NCBI GenBank assembly: GCA_017893485.1
Contig: CM030360.1
Coordinates: 19,157,708 to 19,221,707 of the forward strand
Reading direction: 5' to 3'
DNA: 64,000 nt
Source of the DNA: Hemerocallis citrina
Taxonomy: Eukaryota > Streptophyta > Magnoliopsida > Asparagales > Asphodelaceae
The position numbers were made by a program, and so were the translations under genes. This document shows, piece by piece, positions 35,886-47,616 of the stretch (the first letter of the stretch is position 1; the number at the start of each line of letters is the position of its first letter). The notes beneath the pieces were generated by a model. It worked only from the letters and a program-made list of their open reading frames with translations. It had not been told where the DNA came from and ran no database searches.

Positions 35886-37843
35886 GTATTCTAACAAAAG
35901 CAATACATCCCCATGTTCTTATTTTATTAAAATTAGGTGTGTTTTTATGCCATAGTTTATACGGTGTAGCAGGTAACTTAGAGTGTGGCAACATGTTCAA
36001 AATGTTATTAGCAGTCAGTACAGTCTTACCCCAAAAGTGTGAAGGTAACCCAGTAGTCAATAACATAGAATTCAACATCTCTGTGAGTGTTCGATTCTTT
36101 CTTTCGGCGATACCATTTGACTGTGGTGAGTAGGGTGCTGTAGTTTCTGCTATGATTCCATGTGAGTTACAAAATTCTCTGAATCCCAATGAGACATATT
36201 CGCCACCTCTATCGGATCTAAATCTTTTAACTTTAGCATCTAACTGATTCTCAACACGGTCTTTAAATTCTTTGAATTTTTCTAGTGCCTCATCCTTAGT
36301 TTTTAACAAATAAATATGACAATATCTAGAGTAATCATCTATGAAAGTGACTACGTACTTTCGACCTCCTTGTGTCACAAAACTCTTGAAATCACAAATG
36401 TCAGAATGTATCAACTCAAGTGATTGTGTACTGTTAGAGACGCTACGAAAAGGTCCTCTAGTTATCTTTGTTTAAGCACATTATGGATTTGTCAATTGGC
36501 AAGTTAAAAGTTTTAGTAACATTAAGAATCTTAACGTAGTTCACATGTCCCAGCCTATTATGCCATGTACGTGGACTACATAATTTAGGACTAACATTAT
36601 TGATTACTTCATCTACTAAACTAATTCTGTCCATGCCATTAGCCAAATAAGCACAGCCAAAATAGAAAGATTTTACAGACAAAATAGTTTTACCACTAAT
36701 CATAGTAACAACCATACCAGCATGATTAAGTAAGCTAATAGAGATCAAGTTCTTTGCTAAAGAAGGCACATATTTAACATTTCGCAAAATTAAAGTTTTA
36801 CCTGAGGAGAGACTGAGACTTGTTGTCCCAATCTGAAGTACCTTCACTGATTCTCCATTTGCCATTGTAACAGGACTCATCTGCAGCTTTCAGATCAGAT
36901 AATAGGCCTTCATCATTGCAAGCATGGCAGGTAGCTCCCGAATCCAACAACCAACTAGCAGAGGTACTGGCCTTGACATCACCAACAACACAAAGAAAAT
37001 TGGTGGGCCCAGTTTTCCCCTCTAACAAGTTCAAATTTTTCATGTTGGGTTGTTCTACTTTGGGTAGCCTGCACTCAGAGGCGTGATGACCCCACTTTCT
37101 ACAGTTGTAACATTTTCTCTTCTTCTTAACATTTTTCTTATGACTTCTAACTTAGTTGGTTCACCTTTAGGATTAAACTTGTTCTTCTTGAACTTAGGAG
37201 TGCGTTTAGTATTGGTTAATAGATTAGCAGTTGAAAGTTGTTTATTAACCAATTCCAAATTCATCATAGTTCTAGTCTCATCTTCACCTTTGATGCAACG
37301 TTTCAGATGTGCAAGTTTAATTTGTTCATGCAACCTATACATCTCAGTCTTGAAAGATAGCCACGAAGCAAGTAACTTATAAATTATTGCACCAGCAAGG
37401 AACTCATTACACACAGTAATGTTTTCTGATTTTAGTTTTCCTACAAGATTCTCTACATCTGTTACCTGAGGAAGGATTGTTTTTTCTTCTTCAAGACAAA
37501 AACTCATGAATTTATCATCTAGATGTGCTTTAGACACTTTCTCTTCCTTCTTAAATTCATATAGTAAATTATCCCATATCTGTTTAGCTGTTTCATATTT
37601 CATATACACGTCTGCAAGGCGATCTGATATGCTATTTAATAAGAATTCTCTACACATGTCATCATCAGTTACCCACGTTGCATCATCAACATCTTCAACA
37701 CATTCATCATAGGTTGTTTGACATGTATAAAAAAAAATCACGAATTTTATCCCATATTGGGCTTTCCTCTTCTAACTATAAAATTCAGTACCACTGAAAC
37801 CCTCTAATTTTAGAACTTCGTACGGACGATTATGTTTTTCCAT
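35886..37843 (-). pseudogene. Copia E gag, protease and integrase
   Basis: Start MEKHNRPYEVLKLEGFSGTE at 37843, soon broken. 37741-37055 holds the gag body (ETAKQIWDNLLYEFKKEEKV). A CCHC knuckle (CYNCRKWGHHASEC) sits near 37110-37070, in a shifted frame. 37043-36798 holds the protease motif SWLLDSGATCHACND. 36880-36458 is the pre-integrase region (PRTWHNRLGHVNYVKI). 36414-35886 is the integrase core (HSDICDF, FIDDYSRYCHIY, FRSDRGGEYVS, NGIAERKNRTL). It is cut at codon RIPD by Copia B and resumes at 16589. Frameshifts near 37750, 37100, 36850 and 36450 make it non-functional. Confidence 0.88.
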
Positions 37844-39117
37844 CACAAAGGAATAAACAATAAATTCCAAACAATAGAAGGTTCTTTCTGAACAATTACT
37901 ACTTATGTAATTTAGTAAAGAGATGGATTTTTCTCTAAAACTGCTTAGTTTACAATGAAACATAAAAAGAAAATAACTTGAGTTTAGAGGGGATCAAATC
38001 TTGAAGAATTAGGTGCACACAACAATGAATCCCGTAGTCTGGCCAAACACCAAACGTCAAAAAGGATCCAATCAACAAGAAGAAGAGAACCAGATCTGGA
38101 TCTGATCCCGATCACTGCCCCAAACACCAAACATCAGCAAATCAAGAGGAAGACGACGACCCCGATCTGAATCTGGCAATCGATCTGGCGCTGCGATTTT
38201 GGGAATGCAGCCAAGGAGAAAAGGCTCGTGGTCGAAGAGGTGCGCCTTCGGTCTGCAACGACAGAGATGACGTCGACGATGCTGACGACGGTGGCGGCGG
38301 CGACTATGATCGGAGACAGTGGTGGCGGTGGTGGTGGCTCTGGTCGGAGACGGTGGTGGTAATCTAATATCTTAAGATTGTTAGATCAAGATGATTAATT
38401 AGGGTTAAGGTTTATATCTCAAAGCCGCTTAAGATATTATACATTGCTTATCAGCGATTGGAATATCACAGGGCACTACATCTAGACCAACATTTATATG
38501 AGATTAATCAGGATTTAGGGTACTGGGCTTGATGGCCACCCAAGCCGTTCCAATAATCAGTACATAACACATGCAAAGCAAGTGTTGCCCCATAAAATAA
38601 TATACACAATATTATTCTATTATACTGAGAATATATACTTATACATCCAACATATAGTTCATGTATGTCTTGAAATTAAAATGTCAGGAGGCTTATAAAG
38701 ATTTCAATGAATAAAGTGAAATGGTTATACATTTTCCAATGTGGATTGTGTCAGGTGGTAATATTTTGCTCCCAGTGAAGTATACACATGCACATCTCTA
38801 GTGTTGAGTCAGGCTACTTGAATTTTGCCTGAAATTTCAGTCTACATAAAAGTGGCCGGCAATTAACCTTGACATGAACATGGTTATTTCCCATGTGGAG
38901 CATGCAAAGTGGTAATAATTTGCTCCAAGTGAATTTCAAACAAACGCATCTTTGGAGTTTATTCAAGCACATAAAATCAAAGTAAGATTGGCCATGACCC
39001 TCCAGCATGAGCTCTAATGTAATTATGTTATAGATTTGTTCACATTCACCTGGATCGAAGTGGACTCTTATATTCATGGCAGGATTCCAACTACATCCTC
39101 AACTCTTGACTGCCTTG
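37844..39117. other. Copia E 5' region and unassigned sequence
   Basis: 37844 to about 38350 is probably E's leader or 5' LTR: GC-rich, with GGTGGCGGCGG-type repeats near 38295-38360. From 38351 on nothing is recognised except an old tandem duplication with a 154-bp period: TGGTAATATTTTGCTCC near 38756 and TGGTAATAATTTGCTCC near 38910, in similar flanks. No convincing gene; the 38814-39077 open frame is short and unlike known proteins. Confidence 0.35.
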
Positions 39118-39540
39118 ACTAGTAGAAAATGCCACAATTACAACAGAAATTTTCCTTGTAAAAGAGTGAAATTCTATAGTTAATGCACATTCGTAAGAGA
39201 ATTTTTCTCATTCCCTTGTAGTTGTGCTGTTGTGAAATCTCTCCTGGTTAATGCACACATTTGCAGCGGAATTTTAATTCTCCCTTACGAATATTAGCTA
39301 CAATATAATATCTGCAATGGAAGTTGTTTCTTGCTGTCCCCATCTGTAAGAAAATATCTACAACAAATATTTCCATTGCAAGTGTGTTTTAAAAGGGATT
39401 TTTCCCGTTGCTGATGAACTATTGCTTCAGAGGTTCGCAAAGTAGTCATTCCATTGCAATTGTTACCTCACAAATGCAATTGTTACATCGCAAATGCAAT
39501 TGGACGTGTTTTTTCATTGGTGATTTTATTCGGATGGCTT
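39118..39540 (+). repeat. CACTA left terminal and subterminal region
   Basis: Terminal inverted repeat from 39118, then many short direct and inverted motifs (CACAATTACAACAG, GTTAATGCACA, TGCAATTGTTAC). TGCAATTGTTAC..CGCAAA units recur about every 20 bp at 39458-39500. Subterminal repeats of this kind bind transposase in CACTA elements. Confidence 0.5.
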
Positions 39541-39829
39541 AATCAAAATTTTAAAAACGATGTATTTCTTCGATGAAGAACATATAATTATTTTACCTGT
39601 TGATGTGCACAATTATATAAAAAAAAACATAATAATGAAAAATATGCAATTTGAACAAACAATACATATTTAGATAATAATAGTAAACTGAGGAACACCA
39701 AAATAAGCATTAATATTATAGAGTATAGAACATTCTCCTTACAAAACTATATATTTGTTTCGAAGTCCCAAAATACCAACAGTACATTCTAGAAGGAAAT
39801 AAGAATTGTCAAACTCTAAGAAAAACAAC

Positions 39830-40000
39830 GAATGTTTTCAAAAGTAGTTCTAACTTGGGGTTTCCTCTTGATCTGGAAGGATGCTTCACAATATTGTCAA
39901 TCTTTGTTTTCAAATCTTCTCGTGGTGCATCAGGGAGCAGAACTTGGGGTTTCCTCTTTCCATACACAAGTGCCAGAAGCAACAACTACCCAGTAACAAA
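39830..40000 (-). pseudogene. Possible captured exon, unidentified
   Basis: The minus strand is open for about 57 codons after a plausible 3' splice site (ACTGGGTAG) and reads LLALVYGKRKPQVLLPDA, then PREDLKTKIDNIVKHPS. No family is recognised. It lies in the CACTA interior next to the ethanolamine kinase exon on the same strand and could come from the same or another host gene, or be chance. Confidence 0.3.
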
Positions 40001-40155
40001 CAATTTTTATTAGGCACAAAACAAACAATTCCTGTAAAAATGGTATTGTGCATCCTGATCTGGGTACCTAAAATAGATGTGATTTACCAAGAATTAGCAC
40101 ATAAAGAATCAAAGCATTCGAAAAAAAGGATTAATAAACTATAAAAATTACATAC

Positions 40156-40268
40156 AAGTCTAGACTGTAGTCACATTCATAACCCACATATTCATTAAAG
40201 TGATTTGAGATGTCAAAGCCACTGTAGTTGTATGACTCGAACTCAAAATCAATTGAAGTAGAGCTTCT
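40156..40268 (-). pseudogene. Captured ethanolamine kinase exon
   Basis: A 113-bp exon-like unit on the minus strand is bounded by a 3' splice site (ACTTTCAG, AG at 40269-40270) and a 5' splice site (GTATGTAA from 40155). It reads as the conserved FDIxNHFNEYxGYxCDYSL region of choline/ethanolamine kinases, preceded by an IDFEFESYNYSGFD segment. The opening EKLYF part is in another frame because of one extra A in TTCAATTGA. Ethanolamine kinase starts phosphatidylethanolamine synthesis in the cytosol. Only this exon is seen; the kinase catalytic residues upstream are absent, so it is a dead fragment. The intact splice sites show capture at the DNA level. Confidence 0.72.
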
Positions 40269-41444
40269 CTGAAAGTATAAAACCAAATTTTATAAACATA
40301 AAATAATGCCAAATTCACTATATACTGAAAAGGTTCACAAGGACATGCTAAGCAACAGATAAATTGAATCACTGCCTTACCAGCACGCTACACTGCAAAT
40401 CATGCAGTTTCACTATAAATGCATATCCATTCATGAAAAACAATATTATAGAATTGCTTCACAGAAATGAACTTGGTTCCTGTTGAAATTTGTCACTGGG
40501 GCTGATCCCAGGTGCATATCATTTATGAAAGAATGAGGAAAGCAGAACTTCCCTCAAGTGAGACCGTAGACCTCCCAAAGCCGAGAGAAGAAACATAGCA
40601 GCAGAAGGAAGACTGTTGCAGGGTTAGGGTATATGGCCTAGAGCGCAAGTAACCCAAGTTAGTTATTTCAATCTAATTAGACTATCACTACGTCCTAAAC
40701 AAGCAAAAAGAATCTATTTTCACAAGATTTGTTCATCAAGTAGTTTGTCAACCGTTAATCTACTTCACGGGGTTATACTTACTAATTCACATCGAGTTTC
40801 TTGCAGCTCCTCCTTCAACCTTGATTCTTAGTATCATAAAGAATACTGAGTCATTCAAACATTTCCCTATACGCTTAACCCATTAACTTGACACACCAAT
40901 AACTTCATCACTCACACTACTAAACTACTTGTTCAGCTCCAGTATTACATACAATTCATACTACCAAGACTGGACACATCAAAGAGCTCTAACCATTACC
41001 TAAAGAAGTTTTAGGGGTTGAGGAATATAAATGATCCTATAAGCAGGTAATGTATATGCTGAAGACACAACAAAACTCTGTTGCACAAGAATGTGAGTGC
41101 ACATGCAGATGCATAAATAGTGCAAATGTCATACACACAACAATATGCTCTCCAAGTAAAATTGTGTACCATGCATTAACTAAGGAGAAGAAGGAGGTTT
41201 TTTTCTTTCTTTTTTCTGTGCAACTCCAAATGCTTTTCTGCTGGTTCCATGGTTGTATGCATAATCATATTCAACCAGTTACAAGTTGTACAACATCAAC
41301 AAAGCCTTTATCCCAAAATTTTGGAGTTGCCTACATGAATCCTTTAGTCACACGAAATTGTAAATGTAGTACATATTTACCTTAACACCCAGCTGCTTGT
41401 TCAGGGCTTCATTCCACATGTTTGCGGCATATGCAGGTTGTACC

Positions 41445-41583
41445 TGTTAGATATTATAGTCCCACATTGGGTAGTTGGCTAGTTTTGTATTTGGTTCCTC
41501 CTATATATAGGAGATATTGTACTCAGTTATTTCTCAATTCAATATTCAGTATTGTCTTCATTTCTCTCTGATTTATCTTATCA
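41445..41583 (+). repeat. Copia F 5' LTR
   Basis: 139 bp, TGTTAGATATT...TCTTATCA. It contains AGTCCCACATTGGG and a TATATATAGG TATA box near 41503-41512. Confidence 0.93.
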
Positions 41584-41597
41584 TGGTATTAGAGCCA
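41584..41597 (+). other. Copia F primer-binding site (tRNA-iMet)
   Basis: TGGTATTAGAGCCA, one substitution from the standard TGGTATCAGAGCCA. Confidence 0.88.
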
Positions 41598-42194
41598 ATT
41601 ACTCAAATTTTCTTTTCTTAAAATTTTTCCAACCAAAAATCCTCCAATTCCAACAGCCAAATTTATACACAAAAAAAACCTAATTCATCTTCAACATCCC
41701 AACATCCCGAAGATCCACTTTCTCGCCGCCTCGACGATCCACCCGAAGATCCACTTTCTCGACGCCTCGAAGATCCACTGTCGTCGAACCACCATACACC
41801 ATCGTCGTCCTTCATCGCCGACTCCCGAACTCCCGTCGAGATCCCAACATCCTAACCTCCGTCGATCCCCACCCCCTGACGCGCCCCGATCGAGCCAGCA
41901 ACCCACCGAACAGCCTCTGTCCTCTCTGTTCTTCGATGGGCAGCCCGCACCTCGATGAAAACAGTCGAAGCACCGCTCAGCCCCAATCCCATCGATGCCC
42001 TTCCTCCCGTCGACCAGTCCCGTCCAGATCTGCATTCCCTCTTTCTTCAAACCCTAACTTTCCACCAAATACCCAACTCCTCTAATACCCAACCCGACCC
42101 GCTTCTTCCCTTATTTTTTTATTCTTTATTGTTTTCCAAAAAAAACTGAAAAAAAACTGAAAAAAAAATCTTCTTGCAGGTACTTGAATCTCTT

Positions 42195-45100
42195 ATGGAG
42201 CCTCAATTTCGTCAGTACCTTCCAGTCTCCACTGATTTCATTCTTTGCTCTGCTAAGGATTGGACTGATTGGTCTACTTCTGTTGAGGCCACTCTTCTTG
42301 GCCATTCTTTATGGGGTCACATTGATGGTTCCACTGTTCTCCCCAAAGATCCCGATACTACCGCTTCCGCTACCGGTAAGCAATTGATTCACACATCTCA
42401 AACCACTTGGGATGATCATGATCGTCGAGTTATTTCCTTCCTCATATCCTCTGTTGACCGTAGTCTTCGTGCTAATCTTCTTCGAGTTCGTCCTGCCAAG
42501 GCTTTTTGGAAACACTTGGATACCCAGTATATTCAGAATAGTGGGGCTCGTGAGTATCAGCTCCTTGTTCAGTCCATTCTTGATCGGTAGGGTGATCGCA
42601 GTATTCAGGAACATTACACAGCCATGCGCAATATCTAGCGTGAATTACAGCAACTAGAGAACAGTGAGGTGCATGTCACTCGTGAATGTCGTTAGTTTAT
42701 GTTCTTCATGATGGGTCTTCGACCAGAATATCTGTCTTTATGCAGTCAATTGATCCATCGGGATCTGGTCCCTCGTCTTGAAGCTGCTATTGCTGAGCTT
42801 GTTGCTGAAGAAACCTAGTTACGTGCTCTCCTAACTCCTACTTCTCACTCATTCTCTACCAGTGAAAGTGTCCTTACCGTTGCTCATCGTCCATCCTTCT
42901 CATGCAAGCCTCGCCCCAGCTTTACACCTACTCCTTCTGTCCATCGTAGTGTTCCTAATCGTCGTTCCCATTGTACCCACAGTCAGCGGGATGGTCATAC
43001 TCATAGTAACTGCTTTATTCTTCATCCTTAGCTCCTAGCTCAGGCACAGTAGCGCAGATAGCAACAGGGTTTACCTCCTCTCCGCACACCTGGTGCGATG
43101 GTCGTCACTCCAGCCATGCCTTCTCCTGCTCCCTATGATATTCCACAACACTGTCTGGCTCAACTGGATCTTCAGAACTCGGATCAGTCTATCAGTGCTG
43201 GTTCATCTGTCCCTGCTTTCTCTATCACTCCTGGTATGTCTTCTTCTTGGCTTTTAGATTCTGGTGCTTCACATCATCTCACTAGCAATTGTATACTTCT
43301 CACCACTCGCACTCCATTTACCTCTCATTCACCGTCACTTTACACTGCCGATGGTTCACTACTTCTCACTATACACTCTGGATCTATTAACACTCCAACT
43401 CTCACTTTACCTTTTGTCCTTTATGCCCCTAGTTTATCTACGAACCTTATTTCCATTGGTGCTTTATGTGATAGTGGCCTTACCGTTACCTTTACTTCTT
43501 TGGAATGTACCATACAGGATCCTCGGACTGGTCATATGACTGGACGCGCTAGCAGACATGGATGTCTATATCATCTAGATTTTCTTCATGCTCATGATTC
43601 CACTTCTAATTTTGCTGGTGTTGTCAGTTCTGATGCCGATTTGTGGCACAGACGCTTAGGTCACATTAGTGCGTCTTGTTTGAAAGATTTGGTTCGTAGT
43701 GGTGCTCTTGGTCATTTTAATTTTACTTCATTATCTGTTTATCAGGGTTGTAAGTTGGCAAAACACTTAGCCCTCCCTTTTAACAATAAAAGCACTTCTC
43801 ATTCTACTCATGCTTTTCAACTTATTCACTCTGACATATGGGGTCCATCTCCCACACCTTCTCAAAAAGGTTATCTCTATTATGTTAGTTTCATCGATGA
43901 TTTCACTAGACACACATGGGTATTTCTTATGCGCCAACGTTCTGAGATACCTGACATTTACTGATTCTTTACGACCATGGTTCACACCCAGTTTGGGGTT
44001 CGTATCAAAACTTTTCGCTCAGATGGTGCTCGTGAGTACACCTCTGCTACTATGCGGTCGATTCTTCAGTCCTATGACACTCTTTTTCAGCAATCATGCC
44101 CCTACACCCATGAGCAGAATGGTGTAACTGAACGCAAGTATCGTCACATCCTTGAGACGGCTCGCTCTCTTTTACTCTCCTCATCTGTTCCTCGCTCTTT
44201 CTGGGCTGAAGCTGTCATGATTCTGTCAGTCTCATTAACATTACTCCTTCGTCTGCCCTCTCTGGCATCACTTCTTATGAGGCCCTCTATCACTCATCCC
44301 CTGACTACAACATGCTGCATATTTTTGGTTGCACATGTTATGTCCTCTCTCCCACTGAGCACACGAAACTCACTGCCCGTGCCGCTAAGTGTGTTCATCT
44401 AGGTCTCAGTCCTGAACATAAAGGTTATCGTTGTTTTGATTCTGCGGCAGATCGTATTCGTATTTCTCGATATGTCTCCTTTGTAGAAGACTCTCCCTAC
44501 TACTTAACCTCTCCTCAGGACACTAGTTTTCTCGATCCTTCACCTATTGGGCCTACTTCCACTCCACCTATTCCTTTTGATCCCACTCCTTTGGCTCTTT
44601 TCTATCCTGCTATAGACTGTCCCCCCATTATTCCTACGGAGACACCCCCTATTTCTCCACCACCTACATCCCCACAGTTGCCTGCACCCACACCACCTAC
44701 CTTACCTCCACATACTACCCTTCCACCACCAGTGCGTCAGTCTGCACGTTCTACTGCGGGCGTCCCACCACCCCGCTACACACCTGATGCCACTGGTCCC
44801 TCTGACCAATTTGGTTTTGCCACACTAGCTTCTTACTCACCCCAGTTTCATGCATATCTCACTGCTATACACTCTACACGTGAGCCCAGAACCTATAAGG
44901 AAGCCGTTCAATACCCCGAGTGGCGGAAAGCTATTACAGAGGAGTTCAGTGCCTTTGATCAGAGTGGTACTTGGGATGTTGCTCCACTGCCTATGGGTGT
45001 TCAGCCTGTTAGCTGCAAGTGGATCTTTAAGGTCAAATATCGACCTGATGGATCCATTGAGTGGCACAAGGCTAGTCTAGTTGCCTGGGGATTTACTCAG

Positions 45101-46405
45101 GAGCATGGCATTGATTATGATGAGACCTTTTTCCCCAGTGGCTCAGATGACTACAGTTTGCACTCTTCTTGCTGTTGCCGCTGTTCGTTAGTGGCCGCTA
45201 TACCAGTTGGACGTGAAGAATGCTTTTCTTCATGGTACCTTATCTGAAGTAGTTTATATGCATCCTCCTCCTGGCTTTACTACTCCAACTCGTCATGTTT
45301 GTAGACATTGCCGTGCTATATATGGTCTGAAACAGGCCCCGCGAGCCTGGTTTGAGTGTTTTCGGCTTGTCATCACCAATGCTGGCTTTCGTCAGAGTTC
45401 ACAGACCATTCTATGTTTATACGGTCATCACTGTAGGGGAGGGTCTTTCTACTACTATATGTTGATGATATGATCATTACTAGGGATGACCCCGCCGACA
45501 TTGCATCCACCCAGAAATATCTTCACCAGCAGTTTCATATGAAAGATCTTAGTAAGCTACGTTACTTTCTGGATTTAGAGATTGCTCATGGATCTCAGGG
45601 GATACTCATTTCTCAGTAGAAATACACATCAGATATTATTTCCGCTACATGTCTCTCTGACAGTTGATCAGCTGATACACCCTTAGAGCTTCATGTGAAG
45701 CTTCGCCCTACAGATGGTGAGCTCCTTCCTGATCCCACTAGATACAGAAAAATTGTTGGACAGCTTGTCTACTTATGCATGATCAGACCTGATATTGCTC
45801 ATGCAGTTAGTATTGTCAGTCAGTTTGTTTCCGCTCCTACATCAGTTCACTACGGTGCTCTTCTTCGGATCCTCAGATATCTTCAGGGCACTATCACTCA
45901 CCTATTATTCATGCCTTCTACATCCAAACTAGAGCTTAGTGCATATTCTGATTCAGATTGGGCAGGTGATCCGACTACCAGAAGGTCTACCACAGGTTTC
46001 TATCTATTTCTTGGTGATTCGCTGATCTCATGGCGGAGCAAGAAACAGACAGTTGTTGCATGTTCTTCCACCGAGGCTGAGTACAGAGCAATGGCAGCTA
46101 CTACTAGAGAGATTTTTCATGTTCGTTGGCTGTTATCAGATATGAGTGTCACTTTTACAGGAGCTACTCCACTTTATTGTGATAACCGGAGTGCATTGCA
46201 CATTGCAAGCAACCCGTTCTTTCATGAGCGAACGAAGCATATTGAGATTGATTGTCATTATGTTCGTGAGCGTTTTGAGGTAGGGATCATCTCTCTCGAT
46301 TCTGTTACCTCTTCCCAACAGACTGCAGACTTCTTCACCAAATCCCATACTGTTCAGAGATTCCGACACTTAGTACGCAAACTCACATTATTTGACTCAT
46401 CGTGA
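42195..46405 (+). pseudogene. gag-pol: Copia F gag-pol polyprotein, decayed
   Basis: ATG 42195 (MEPQFRQYLPVSTDF) opens gag, interrupted by seven in-frame TAG codons (42588, 42636, 42693, 42816, 43029, 43050, 43059). From 43098 come the protease (SSWLLDSGASHHL), pre-integrase (LWHRRLGHISASCLKDLV) and integrase (HSDIWGPSP, FIDDFTRHTWVF; then after a frameshift at 43965, FRSDGAREYTS and EQNGVTERKYRHILE). 44312-45247 continues to a Pro-rich linker and reverse transcriptase (CKWIFKVKYRPDGS). 45207-45473 holds VKNAFLHGTLSE and YGLKQAPRAW, and the YVDDM motif lies near 45460. RNase H is at 45695-46405 (DSDWAGDP, STEAEYRAMA, CDNRSALHIA). Stops TAG (about 45617) and TGA (about 45665) and frameshifts kill it. 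Confidence 0.92.
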
Positions 46406-46418
46406 GTTTGAGAGGGGG
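46404..46418 (+). other. Copia F polypurine tract
   Basis: GAGTTTGAGAGGGGG, directly before the 3' LTR. Confidence 0.8.
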
Positions 46419-46557
46419 TGTTAGATATTATAGTCCCACATTGGGCAGTTGGCTAGTTTTGTATTTGGTTCCTCCTATATATAGGAGATATTGTACTCAG
46501 TTATTTCTCAATTCAATATTCAGTATAGTCTTCATTTCTCTCTGATTTATCTTATCA
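46419..46557 (+). repeat. Copia F 3' LTR
   Basis: 139 bp; two substitutions against the 5' LTR (GGGTAG/GGGCAG and TATTGTC/TATAGTC). Confidence 0.93.
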
Positions 46558-46593
46558 GTACCCTTGTCCACATAGACATGACAGACATTACCT

Positions 46594-47056
46594 GAAATTT
46601 TGAATTATATTAACAAGAAACATAAATTCCAATAAATGTAAGAAAAATTTCAACCTGGTGAAAATTGAGTTAGAAAACAGGACATGCCATATGTTGAGGT
46701 CACAGGTACAAGAAAAAGTATAAAATCAGCGATGTGCTCACAAAAGATGGTTCAAGTTGAAGAAAGATTGTTACTGCAGTGAGGAAGAATAATTTGTTGC
46801 AAGGAGATAAAGCAAAATCAGCAATACTATCTTGAATCAAGCAAAAATCTTCAATAGGATAACGACATCAAAACATGCTAAAATTACCTACAGAAATACT
46901 AAAATTGTCAAAATATGCACCATCACCAGAGAAACTATCTAAGTTCCTTATAGATCTCCCTTTGTGAACCCTTTAAGCAGGATCGCAAAATCATAAACTT
47001 TAGTACATGCCTAAACGACAGCATCTCTTGTTGTGATTTGCATGTGTAGTGCATAC
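46594..47056 (-). other. CACTA interior, intron-like sequence
   Basis: AT-rich stretch between the myosin exon 2 donor (47055-47056) and the acceptor of the unidentified exon (46592-46593). No further myosin exon is seen; the motor domain is absent. Confidence 0.4.
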
Positions 47057-47158
47057 CTTTCCCTCCGGAAAAGAGATGAATGACTCTGGACCTGAGGTAT
47101 ATATTACCGTCCCCAAAGCCCATTCTCCATTTGGAAGCTGACACCAAGCTTTAAGTTT
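47057..47158 (-). pseudogene. Captured myosin VIII exon 2
   Basis: On the minus strand this reads AWCQLPNGEWALGTVIYTSG, then PESFISFPEGK, then a 5' splice site GTATGCAC (from 47056). It matches the short SH3-like segment that precedes the motor head of plant class VIII myosins (WFQLPNGNWELGK...-type). The acceptor lies at or near an AG around 47149-47160 and cannot be placed exactly. Frame is intact. Class VIII myosins are actin motors at plasmodesmata and cell plates; this piece is too short to act as a motor. Confidence 0.75.
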
Positions 47159-47616
47159 ATGAAAAAGTAATAAAAAAAACTTCAACATGTAGGTCTAGTA
47201 ATCAATAGAGAGGGCATTCCATGCAACATTAGCTGATATTATTACCGACCATGCTACAATTTCAATGTGTTAAGGGTAAAGGACCGCATCTAATAATATT
47301 ATGTGGACATCCAACAAGTAAATATCTTCCGGTTCTCATTTACTTGCAGTAGTAGAATATAACTCATCTACATGATCTCTCTTCTACAAGAATAAAGATA
47401 TTTTAGAAATTTGTTATACATTACGACGTTAAAATCTATGATACAATGACAGATTTCTGAAGAGAATTGATTCGAGGCAAAGCTTGCATAAATCTAGGAC
47501 CAAACCATTTGCAATACATTGTATATATTGACAATTAGCAATACAAAATTGTACTATAATACAAGTAGTAACATGAAAAATTTTATAATGAAAAAAAAAC
47601 GAGAGGAAGAATATAC

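Larger units (their letters stand above)
1228..37843 (-). mobile_element. Copia E: decayed retrotransposon split by two nested insertions
   Basis: The pieces in element order are gag to integrase (37843-35886), integrase end and reverse transcriptase (16589-14981) and RNase H (1587-1287), all on the minus strand. Gypsy A and Copia B fill the two gaps with clean 5-bp target duplications, and the reading resumes on the other side of each. The protein order gag-PR-INT-RT-RH is diagnostic for Copia. LTRs were not identified: the 3' end meets the TIR element at 250-1227, and the 5' leader, probably 37844 to about 38350, shows no recognisable iMet primer site. This is the oldest layer of the left half. 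Lineage is not assigned (Tork-like is possible). Confidence 0.75.
41445..46557 (+). mobile_element. Copia F: short-LTR retrotransposon
   Basis: 5,113 bp with 139-bp LTRs (41445-41583 and 46419-46557) that differ at only two positions. Target duplication GTACC lies at 41440-41444 and 46558-46562. The primer site TGGTATTAGAGCCA directly follows the 5' LTR and the tract GAGTTTGAGAGGGGG precedes the 3' LTR. A complete Copia domain order is present but riddled with stops. It sits in an exon-like piece of the CACTA element. The short LTR suggests an Ale/Ivana-type lineage, not proven. Confidence 0.92.
41381..46591 (-). pseudogene. Captured exon of unknown gene, split by Copia F
   Basis: Removing Copia F and one copy of its duplicated GTACC leaves a unit of about 93 bp on the minus strand. 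It has a 3' splice site AATTTCAG (AG at 46592-46593) and a 5' splice site GTAAATATG (from 41380). One frame is open throughout; its downstream half reads YAANMWNEALNKQLGVK. The family is not recognised. It lies between the myosin and kinase fragments on the same strand, so it is likely a third captured piece or part of a chimeric transcript unit. Confidence 0.45.

Noticed and set aside
42588..43061. TAG reassigned to glutamine (alternative code or programmed readthrough)
   Set aside because: Plants use the standard code. Frameshifts and TGA stops elsewhere in the same element show plain decay; methylation-driven CAG to TAG change is simpler.
47000..47188. A complete host myosin gene
   Set aside because: Only two N-terminal exons are present; the motor domain, neck and tail are absent, and the next exon-like piece is not myosin.
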